NCBI GenBank assembly: GCA_905160935.1
Contig: CAJHZI010000191.1
Span: forward strand, 222,001 to 286,000
Origin: Enchytraeus crypticus
Taxonomy: Eukaryota > Annelida > Clitellata > Enchytraeida > Enchytraeidae
DNA: 64,000 nucleotides
Direction: 5' to 3'
Shown: positions 55,289 to 64,000 of the stretch, piece by piece
How positions within the stretch are numbered: the stretch's first letter is position 1
Layout: each line of letters opens with the position of its first letter
Notes under the pieces: model-generated
What the model was told of the DNA's origin: nothing
Database searches by the model: none
Seen by the model: only the letters and a program-made list of their open reading frames with translations
Position numbers and translations under genes: made by a program

Positions 55289-56023
55289 TGGCGGATCCAG
55301 GGGGGGCCCAGGGGGCCCGGGCTCCCCCTTAGGCCCGACGATAAAAAGTTTTAAACTATAATTTGCATTGTTTCTATGCGAATTATAGGTGTAAATATGT
55401 TTTAAGGGCTTTAGGGGGGTTGGGGGGGTGTACAAGAGGGAACTCGACCAGTCCGACTATCTGGAATTTCTTCTGGAATGTTTTATGAGCCCCACTAGGG
55501 GCCCATATAAAGGAAGGGGGGGCCCAAAAATGTTGACCGTTTCACTAGCTCTCAATTTTCACTTTAGCCACTGTTTAAGAGGAAAAAGGGTGTAAACAAA
55601 AAATGTGAACTCTCTCCCGGAACATTGGTGCACACCGCCTTGGCTGGGATCGAGAGGCTTAAGCTCCCCTTCTTCCGCCAAAATAAGGTCACTTTTGCAA
55701 TTGGTTCAGATCCGCTGAGTTTCTTCAGAGACTCAGAGGTAAAAAATTTAACCCACTTTTTTCCTAAACAAATGTAGGATTTTAGGCATTTTAGGTTTTC
55801 CTGTCACTTTAGTACGGGTATGAGGGGGGGGGGTAAGATACGGGGATATACTCACTCTATGAGCCGAGCGCAGTATGCTGAAAAATTTTGAGCCCCCCAC
55901 CCACACACAGCATTTTTTCTGGTTGCGTCACGTCCCGAAGAAGGCGGGCGTAAGCAAAACTGTGTACACTGTCCAAAAAGAATTTCGGGCTCACCCCTTA
56001 AAAAATTCCTGAATCCGCCCCTG
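55286..56023. mobile_element. non-autonomous DNA transposon, CAGTGGCGG ends
   Basis: The left end CAGTGGCGGATCCAGG and the right end, whose complement reads CAGGGGCGGATTCAGG, form ~16-bp inverted repeats. 738 bp, GC-richer than its surroundings, no intact frame. Both flanks are TATATA, so the target was a TA microsatellite and the duplication cannot be sized. The superfamily is not assigned. Confidence 0.8.
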
Positions 56024-56131
56024 TATATATATATACATATATTATATATATACATCTATATACATTTTATATATACATGTATATGTATACATGTATATGC
56101 TTATATAGTCCTACTTGTCCTATATATACAC

Positions 56132-56132
56132 A

Positions 56133-56196
<64 letters not shown>
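56132..56196. repeat. (TA)n microsatellite
   Basis: Uninterrupted TA run. Confidence 0.95.
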
Positions 56197-56202
<6 letters not shown>

Positions 56203-56469
56203 ATACATGTAAATCGCCATAACCACTACTCCACGTGCTGATCTATATACTATGTCTAGCACACGTACGGTTACAATACAACAGTAGAACATATGTAAAA
56301 ATCGATGGTAACGGTAGTGCTTACGCTCACAGCTACAATGACTGGCGTAATGAGCGCCTATGCTCACTGAGCCAGTGCCTTGATCTAGCTAGGCTTAGCG
56401 CTCTACTGACAATTAGGCCTACACGCTAGGCAAATTATCAGATTCTGCGCGTTGGGCTTCGTTGGGCTT

Positions 56470-56612
56470 TATAATTTATAAAAAGCTAATGTTAACGTCA
56501 ATTTTTTCACTTGAAAGCGATGTTAGTGGCGGGAGAAGCCCAAGATTTGAGCCCCGCAAATACTGATCCGCAGTCGAATATCTTACCGATGTTGCCACTG
56601 TCTCCAGTCATA
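56470..56612 (-). repeat. tRNA-derived SINE R1, diverged
   Basis: Minus strand: TGCGGGGCTCAAATCTTGGG (B box region), CTAACATCGCTTTCAAGTG, then AAATTGACGTTAACATTAGC. Confidence 0.65.
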
Positions 56613-57404
56613 ATTTCAAATCATAATTCTAGAATCGTGAATTTTAAGCATTAGCTAACTTCAGGCAGTTTTTTAAAATTTGAATGAAATGTAGAACCGT
56701 AGAGACTATTGTTTCATTTCGTTTTAATATCAAAAGGATTTTGAGTTGTCTCTTCTTGTCCACAGGCTGGTTATTGTAGACGGACAAACGAAGGGTTTAG
56801 TTTAAAAAAACTAAGTATGGCATATTTCTGCTTTAATTTGCACAGTGATTGATTCTATTCTAATATATATCGATTCTATTTTAATATATGATTCTACTTA
56901 TTGAGAGAACTTCTGAATTTTATATGAAACTTTTAAAACATGTAACTCTGCCTCAAATAAGCAGCCGGTGTAGATCTATGCGCTTGACTCTCAGAAATAG
57001 AAATCCATCAATAAAGTAGACCTATATGTGTATTTCTTGTTAATATTTTTCCAAATTAATTTAGTTGTAGTGTTTATTGGTTCGGTAACCATGCAGATAC
57101 ATTTTTCAATAACGGAATCTTACTCGTTCATATCCACATGGCTATGATGTACCTATATACTAAATATATAAATCATTGCATGTGTAGGCTATAGGCCTAT
57201 TTGCGAACATCTACAAACTTGTATGTTTATTCAGTTATATACGTGTATTCTTTTATAATTTTCCTTCTTCATATGCAGCCTTGACTTCTTTATGAATTGT
57301 TTCACTGGCGGTTAAATGCTTTTCTTCTCAATTTGCGATCTCTCCTAACCTGTCAATAAAGGCCTACATGTACACGAAGTGAGATTTACACATAACCCTC
57401 CATT
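56613..57404. other. intergenic, nothing recognised
   Basis: No gene, RNA or repeat family member could be supported. Confidence 0.5.
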
Positions 57405-57555
57405 CCGCTAGTACAGTTCTTTGGACTTCCGTATTTTGGTTCGCACCGTTTATTAGACCCCGCACTTTGCTAATATGCTATATTTGGTTCCATAGTGCTC
57501 AGTGCTTTCGTAGATAACAGAAGCACGCTAATTATGTTGTTGTTGTTATGCTACA
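57405..57555 (+). repeat. R5 dispersed repeat with (GTT)n tail
   Basis: GGTTCGCACCGTTTATTAG, CATAGTGCTCAGTGCTTTCG, then AGCACGCTAATTATGTTGTT; homologous to 40300-40455. Confidence 0.55.
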
Positions 57556-57599
57556 TATTAATTTCTGATAATTGAGTTGCTATTTTATCATCCTTGTAT

Positions 57600-57645
57600 G
57601 AGTTGCTATTTTATTATTCTTGTAAGAGGAAACGGACGTTAAACC

Positions 57646-57684
<39 letters not shown>

Positions 57685-57715
57685 ATTATCATTATTATTA
57701 ATATTATTATTAAAA
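57600..57715 (+). repeat. R4 SINE end with long (ATT)n tail
   Basis: AGAGGAAACGGACGTTAAACC followed by about 70 bases of ATT units. Confidence 0.7.
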
Positions 57716-57996
57716 TGACTGCGGACGGAGCGTATTGACAATACGATAGTATGCAACATTAGCTGTGAGTCAGTAGGGACGTTATGTGGGACTGTTGCGT
57801 TATCTTAACCTCAGCACACGTGAGTAGGCCCATTAACTCAGTGCTATAAAGTGTGACTGTATCAACGTCACCAATCAGTCAGAAAAAAACCAAAATCAAT
57901 ATGACTATCGATCAATCAGCAAGTCAATATATCTATTAACCTTTCAATCAACGAAGAGTGCATTATTTGCTTCTAATAAAATTCAGAGCCCACACC

Positions 57997-57999
<3 letters not shown>

Positions 58000-58038
<39 letters not shown>

Positions 58039-58165
58039 TTAGAGTTTTGCTAAGTGGTAGTTTAGTAGGTATACTTGTGTATTCCTACTCAAATTTTGCT
58101 TTCACGTTCCGTAAAAGGCGATTAAGCTGAGGAAGGCAATGGTAAAGTAAACTGTCCGTGTAAAA
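58000..58165 (-). repeat. (CT)n tail and R2 SINE copy
   Basis: A CT run followed by TTTTGCTAAGTGGTAGTTTA and further decayed R2 sequence. The CT run corresponds to an AG-type tail on the element's own strand. Confidence 0.55.
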
Positions 58166-58850
58166 TGTACCTTGGTCCTTTGAAATCCCTTGCACATAAA
58201 GACAGGTCCAATAAAAGTTCTGTATGTGAGTGTTCAAGCACATGCTAAAACAATGTTAATAATTTGCATTAGAGTCTATCGTTAACTACTTGTACGTGGT
58301 TAGAAGTCTATTTAGTTAACCTGAACTTGAACCGATTTGAATATTGGACTTTAAGATTTAAAATTTGAAGGCGACGATCGCTTCAGCTTTTTAAACCTAC
58401 CACTTGCGGCCGTTAACGCTTTAATTTAGCTTAATGAATCTGTTTAAAATAGTGTAAATATTGGATCTTAAGTTCTGAACAAGCTGACTTTATCTCACAG
58501 TAATTTGCATGTAATAGCTTTACAAGACATTACAGGACGCTATCTATCTCTATCAGGCAGGAATAAATTATATTAATTAGATACTGAGAAAATATTTCTT
58601 GGCAACTAACAGCAGAAATCTGCAACTAATTACTTAGTGCGAAACTTTGCGTAGAACGGTAAACACTAAGCACTCTGTGGATTAGATGAGGATCAAAGCT
58701 AAGTACAAACACGAACAGGTTCAAGCATACGAGTAATTTATGTATACACATACATATACTTGTATATACAGGTATAAGTCTAACGCGAGAACACAACTTA
58801 ATATTTAATACGGTAAAGAACAGCATGAAACTGCACATTTGTCTCTATTC
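58166..58850. other. intergenic, nothing recognised
   Basis: No gene supported. Confidence 0.5.
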
Positions 58851-58854
58851 GTCT

Positions 58855-59045
58855 CAACGTACACAAACACACTTGCACAAGCACTGGCACTCGTACAAGC
58901 ACACACACACAAGCACTCGAACAAGAACTCGAACAAGAACTCGAACAAGAACTTGCACAAGCACACTCACAAGCATAAGTACTCCCACAATCACTCGCAC
59001 AAGTACACGCACAAGCACACGCACAAGCACAGGCACAAGTATGAA
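58855..59045. repeat. 12-bp-based minisatellite
   Basis: AAGAACTCGAAC and CAAGCACACGCA words repeat in 6/12-bp steps. Open frames on both strands (Thr/Arg and Val/Leu rich) are artefacts. Confidence 0.85.
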
Positions 59046-59584
59046 CAATTTATGCTAATTTTGCGAGGAGGCTAATTACTCTGAATTGAAATGGTCAGCA
59101 GCTCATGTTCAGCTCGGCAACCGATGTCCGACGTAAAGTTCGCGGTATCAAACTGGAAGAGCTATTGACGCCCAGGTCAGTGACACACAGATTTCATATC
59201 CGCTTGTTGTTCCATATATGCCAGGCTCAAATCCTAGAGATGATCATACACCAATTGGCTTTGAGGTGAAAAATTAGATGATTGGCTTTGATTTGACTAA
59301 AGTCAAGGCAATTTGACTTTAGTCAAATTGTACTGAAATTGGCTCTGAAATAAATACTTCATTTTACCTTAAATTTAACTTGGTGCCAGTTTTCATAATA
59401 TACCATAAATACTTTGAGTTGAAAGGTTGAGTTAATTCACCAGTTGCAAGACATCAATCGATTACGTACACTTTGATACAATACAAACAACACATACGGG
59501 CTAGACATGTACAGGTGAGCTATTAAATCCTTGAAGCACAATACACAAAGCTAGATCATATCTTGAATCTGTATAGCAATGTTC

Positions 59585-59645
59585 ATGACAACAACAACAA
59601 TTTAAGTGTTACTATTATCCGTAACAAAAGTTAGCACTGTGAAAC
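59585..59645 (-). repeat. R5 dispersed repeat, diverged
   Basis: GACAACAACAACAATTTAAG then TGTTACTATTATCCGTAAC, resembling 12105-12165. Confidence 0.4.
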
Positions 59646-59762
59646 TAGAGGAAAGTCGACAATCAAAACAGAAAACAGGTCTATTACGCAGTGCAAATCC
59701 AAAACCGGTGAAATTAGTCACATTTCAGCTGTCACGGGTAGAGGTATAGTTTATCCTGTGAA

Positions 59763-62700
59763 TCAATCCCTCTTGTTGCGACCTTTGAACTCGTCCATCG
59801 ATTTATTTATACCGAGGTAGTTGTTCAGAACCACCCCGACCTTCACGGGAAACATGCTGAAAAATATAAACAAATTGGTAAGGCTAGTCAACGATATATG
59901 ATAATTTTTAATTAAACAATGGGATCTGAACAAGTTCATTGATTATATTATTAGTCTATCAATTCCGACCACTTCTCTTAGCCTACGACATCTAATATCC
60001 TCAGCACATTTCTTTTTCAGATTGGTCTGGGTGAATTGATCTGTAGTGATGTGTGCTGTTGTGGACGTCCCTGACCTCATCCCTGGATGAGGAAACGGAA
60101 ATTAAACCTTTATTATTATTATCATTAATCAATATCGTTAGATTTTTATTAGCCTACGATATCTGGTCACCTTTATTAGTCTATGTGTTCTGATAACTAT
60201 TATTAGTCTACGATATCTGATCACCTTTATTAGCCTATGTGTTCTGACAGCTATTATTAGCCTACGATATCTGATCACCCAGTTATCGGAAATAGATTAA
60301 CCGAAACTTAAAGTATCTCAAAACTTGGATAATATATAGGTACTGACTTAATTTTCCTTTATATTCACTACCCTCACCAGGTTAAGCTAAAATTCCTTTT
60401 AGAACATCACAAATAAAATGAGACCCACAGTAGAATATATGCTCACTTTGCAGTGGATTTACTTACAAGTAGACACAACAAGAGAATTATCTAACAGACT
60501 GTCTATTCGGAGTACTTACTTTTTGAGAACATAAATGAAGTTGATGATTCTTGGTATGGCAACGAAAGGCTGGTTGCAGAGGATTCCGTCCATGATTCTA
60601 CCTACTACATAGTCCGGATCCATGAATGGCAGGATGGAAGGAAATCTATCGCACACATCGTCCAATTTAGAATTTTAATGAGCCAGAATCCAACATATGT
60701 CTGATAACACTTCACATTACGAGAAGTAAATTAAAATTAAATGACATTGTAAAACAATTCATTAATTAATTACGTGAATCGATTCATGTTTATAAAACCA
60801 TCATTTCAGGCTCGTTTCTCGAAGTTCATAACTTCAAGCTCTTAACTTGAAGTCTATCCTCTCAAGTTATCTCTCGAAGTCCATCAACATATGTTCTTCT
60901 CTTGAAGTCCATCATTTCAGGTTCTTCTCTCAAAGTCCATCATTTCAGGTTCTTTTCTTGAAGTCCATCACTTCAATCTCAAGTCCATCATTTCAAGTTC
61001 TTCCTTGAGCTTCTTCATTCGGGTGCACCCAAGCTTGCATATAAAATCTACTGTGCAAAGCAGCATTAGGATTAGATGATTCTTCTACTAGCATAACAAA
61101 TGCATGGAGACGTTGGACTGTAGTCAATTTAAATATTTCCAGAAAAAAGCCTGCGGAATAGTTATTACACAGAGAATAGTAGAGAAACATAAGTTTTACT
61201 TTGTATACTCCATTAATATTCATCTTGATAGGCATAAAATAACAGCACATGCTATTTAAATAAGAACTATTTCTATGGTAAAAGAATCACAAAAAACTGA
61301 TGAAATGAGTCAAACAAGTCACAAAAGAAACAGATTCACTGCATACTATAAACTGCTTATATATAAACCAATATTATTCAAATAAATGTATATACATTAC
61401 GGTGGTCCCATCTATAATGGTGATTTTTAAAAAATATTTTTAAACTTTCTCCAACCCGTCATTTGGATTCACTTGGCCCAAAAACAATAAAAATGAAAAA
61501 AAACTAAATCTGACAAAATTTAAAACTTGCCCAACTGACTTTAAGATTTGCATTATATTCTGCATGTGTTTAGCTTGACTTTTTTGCCAGTTTCAGTATA
61601 AATGAAATAATATTACTATTATCATTATTATTAAAAAATTTACTAAGGCTGTTGACACTTATAGATACTATGGCTGAATGAGGGTTGTGCGATCAAATAA
61701 GAGGGTTATGTGTTGATACAACTGTCTCTAATACTGGAGTGCAAGGAGGAGTTTGTGTCCGACAGGAAACTGAATTCGGGCGTTGAAAGTCCACTGTTGA
61801 ACATTTCTTATCAGCATCATATTACTGAACTAATGTTGGAATAAATGTTCCGCATCAATGACATTTCAAAATCTCCAAAAATGGAAAGTTTCATCCATTT
61901 GCGTGAATATTGGACTCAAAATAATAAAGCTGCATTCCGCTCTTCACAGATGATGAGAACACCGCAGTGACAGTGGGTCCGTGGAAGTACGACGTCATAC
62001 ATTTAGTAATGACGTGTTGGCAGGCCAACACGTAGGCCTATCGATTACCAGGAACTACTGGAACTAGTCATAACCATCCTATGATCCACTCCTCCACACC
62101 GAGTACCTTTCTGTTACCTGGGAACGCTTCATCGAGTCAGCTGGATTGCGACAGCGGTTTACTCGCTGGAGATATGGCGGTTTAAAAGTGCATACTCCTA
62201 GAGCTGCGGTCCAGTTGATCATGAGGATCATTACCTTATAGCAATGGGAATATTTGAAGAATGTTTGACTATTTGCTACCTTCATCTATGTCCGCTCTTG
62301 GGTCAAAGTTCATCAGCTGTCATTGCGCGTAGGACCAATAGAGTATCTCTCTGTTGTCTCTCTCTCCACTCTATCTTAATTTCTACAGAAGGTCTTCTCT
62401 GAGGCTGTATTGAAAGCCATTGGACGCCATCTATGGTATTTATCTTATACGTTAGTAATATTATGTTTCTTCGACATTGACGTGCGAGTGGATGGCAAGA
62501 GGCTCAAGGTTTTTAATGGTAGCAGCCTTAAGGAATAAAGAAGGCTCCGATGAACCACTAAAACGCATCACTCTGTTTACCAAACCATCAACAAGAGGAT
62601 CGACTTCATGATTTCGTAACAAAAAAGAAAACTGTTAGCCTGTTACTTAACTTGGATCTATCAGATTCTGGAAGTCGATCCCATTGAGTTGATTAATCAA

Positions 62701-63246
62701 GAAGATTATGTGAGGTGCCAAGCTATCTGTAAATCTCTCAGCGTTATCAGCGATGTAGCTGGACACAGTGCAGCCCTCATTCAGCACTTCAAATCCACCA
62801 TTACGAGATGAGAGAAGCAAAAGAAATTCCTTCTTTAAGTTGTGGAAGATCATCGCAAATTGTTCTCCTCACGCACAGAGGAGAGTTCCGTCAAAAGTTC
62901 AAGGCCGCAATAAATACCAAGATCATTAACAATGCTAAGCATTTGCTAAGGAAGAGATCATTGTGCTGTAATCTAGATAAGTGGACCTACAAATAGGTGA
63001 ACTGCTGTAAGACCTAAATATGCATAATGCTATTTATATTTGTTGAAAAATTACATGTAAAATAGAGGATGAAAATTTGGTGACGTTGGGCAAGTCCTGA
63101 ATATTAATATTTTTGCCTCAAACTTTTTTTGTGATGTTTTTGAAGGGAATGGAACCAAATAGGACCTTGAAGAACAGTAGATTAAAAAAATTATTTTTAA
63201 GGACCACCCTAATATACATAGTATCGTGTATATTCAAATTAATATA

Positions 63247-63290
<44 letters not shown>

Positions 63291-63432
63291 CATCTAGGTA
63301 ACCATATGAACCATGAGCTTACTTCAATTAGTTTGAATTATAGTAATTATATTGTGTAATAGACAAGAGTATTTTTATTATTTAGATTCACGTAAGGAAA
63401 TTTTACTTGTATTTCTATTTGAACATATATAT

Positions 63433-63493
<61 letters not shown>

Positions 63494-63903
63494 CAAATAG
63501 AAATATAACATGAATCTGAAAATAAAAAAATACTCTTGTCAACTTCACAATAAAATTACTATAATTAAATCCATTGAAGTAAGCTCATGGTTCACATGAC
63601 TGCCTCGATACGTATATATTAAATATTATTATCCAATTGACTGCTTTCACAACTTAACCTGGTAACTATTCCAGTGAACATGCCAGTCTGGATGTAGTAG
63701 GGACAGATGACAGTAGTGTGCACGCCGGTTTTACCCAGAGTCTGGATCTCAGCGCGCAGTGACTCGTCGAAACCCACCGCAGCGAACTTACTGGCGCAGT
63801 AGTCGACGAGACCGTTCACTCCGCAGAGCCCAGCTGCACTGGCGATAGTCACGATGTGTCCGTGGTCCTTCTCCAGCATAGCCGGTAATAGAGACTTTGT
63901 TGT
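59763..63903 (-). CDS. second SDR16C-type dehydrogenase, 3' part (exons 5-7), continues past the window
   Basis: Tandem paralog of the SDR at 43032-48375, same strand, about 11 kb apart. Exons: 63903-63659 (245 bp), 60645-60520 (126 bp), 59856-59763 (94 bp). Lengths and phases are identical to exons 5, 6 and 7 of the first gene. It encodes the catalytic segment [20 protein letters not shown] with Tyr and Lys, then [26 protein letters not shown] and C-terminal [20 protein letters not shown]. The cofactor-binding half (exons 1-4) must lie to the right of 64000. Exon 5 shows a 78-bp stretch identical to the paralog while exons 6 and 7 differ at many synonymous sites. Apparently functional. Confidence 0.9.
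60036..60128 (+). repeat. R4 SINE end with (ATT)n tail
   Basis: GACGTCCCTGACCTCATCCC, GGATGAGGAAACGGAAATTA and an ATT tail, in SDR-B intron 6, antisense to the gene. Confidence 0.65.
60135..60285. repeat. ~54-bp minisatellite
   Basis: TTAGCCTACGATATCTGATC and CACCTTTATTAGTCTATGTG recur in about 2.5 units. Confidence 0.8.
60805..61010. repeat. ~31-bp minisatellite
   Basis: Units such as CTTGAAGTCCATCATTTCAG and GTTCTTCT recur about six times with decay at the left end. In SDR-B intron 5. Confidence 0.8.
61401..63209. mobile_element. putative DNA transposon relic
   Basis: GGTGGTCC at 61401 and GGACCACC ending near 63209 are inverted, and sub-terminal sequence is inverted too (ACTTGCCCAAC at about 61533 and its complement near 63090). 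Inside, a 68-codon minus frame (62853-62647) and its surroundings show no domain I can name. The element would be ~1.8 kb in SDR-B intron 5. Confidence 0.5.
63240..63605. repeat. long fold-back: ~120-bp inverted arms around (TA)n
   Basis: The left arm (about 63300-63430) starts CCATATGAACCATGAGCTTA; the right arm (about 63490-63602) is its diverged complement, ending TAAGCTCATGGTTCACATGA. Both arms also share GACAAGAGTATTTTT and AAATAGAAAT. A TA run lies in the loop and another outside the left arm. Confidence 0.82.
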
Positions 63904-63907
63904 CTGC

Positions 63908-64000
63908 ATAATCAATCAATCAATTAATCAATAAGAATTTAACGTCCGGTTCCTCGCATAAGACAATGTAAGGGACATCTCTTGCGGACTATATACAAAC
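63908..64000 (-). repeat. R4 SINE with (TTGA)n tail against an acceptor
   Basis: Same family as 57-150. On the minus strand GGAACCGGACGTTAAATTC is followed by TTGATTAATTGATTGATTGA and TTATGCAG, the acceptor of SDR-B exon 5. Confidence 0.7.

Noticed and set aside
58825..59075. Thr/Arg-rich and His/Lys-rich frames
   Set aside because: Produced by a 12-bp minisatellite.
62647..62996. Overlapping short frames on both strands as host genes
   Set aside because: Neither has a known domain and they sit inside a probable transposon relic in an SDR intron.

Overview
The window is eukaryotic nuclear DNA from an invertebrate animal. Evidence: spliced genes with GT-AG introns (and one AT-AC intron), non-LTR retrotransposons of two or three lineages, tRNA-derived SINEs, DNA transposons with terminal inverted repeats, and a very large load of micro- and minisatellites in AT-rich sequence. 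A neuropeptide-type GPCR resembling FMRFamide receptors, CR1/L2-like and RTE-like LINEs, and a retained U12 intron would all fit a lophotrochozoan such as a mollusc or annelid, but the phylum is inferred, not proven.

Layout. 1-7506: intergenic, with SINE copies and microsatellites. 7507-11515 (+): four-exon FMRFamide-receptor-like GPCR, 415 aa, whose introns are almost entirely satellite repeats. 11516-17115: intergenic. 17116-25049 (-): six-exon SR splicing factor of the SRSF10/SRSF12 type, 340 aa, with an AT-AC (U12-type) intron inside the RRM. 25050-27410: shared upstream region of two divergent genes. 27411-41829 (+): thirteen-exon TRMT11, the catalytic subunit of tRNA guanosine-10 N2-methyltransferase, 483 aa; its introns hold an RTE-like LINE (33338-36035), an antisense LINE inserted in a 38-bp minisatellite (37620-39690), and SINEs. 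43032-48375 (-): seven-exon SDR16C/RDHE2-type short-chain dehydrogenase, 309 aa. 49143-53445: CR1/L2-like LINE with ORF1 and ORF2, decayed. 54335-56023: RTE relic and a TIR element. 59763-63903 (-): last three exons of a second, tandem SDR16C gene whose 5' part lies beyond the window. The four complete or partial cellular genes have unrelated jobs (peptide signalling, splicing, tRNA modification, retinoid/steroid oxidation); only the two SDR copies form a family cluster.

The most unusual feature is structural. At least seven exon ends (five donors, one acceptor and the last coding exon) have been copied in tandem into the flanking intron or 3' region, giving arrays of intact or mutated decoy splice sites. 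About ten acceptors are preceded by GATT/TTGA-rich tracts that always read in the sense of the gene. A SINE family carries the same 3' stem-loop tail as the RTE-like LINE in TRMT11 intron 9, and exon 5 of the two SDR paralogs contains a 78-bp identical block in otherwise diverged genes, suggesting gene conversion.
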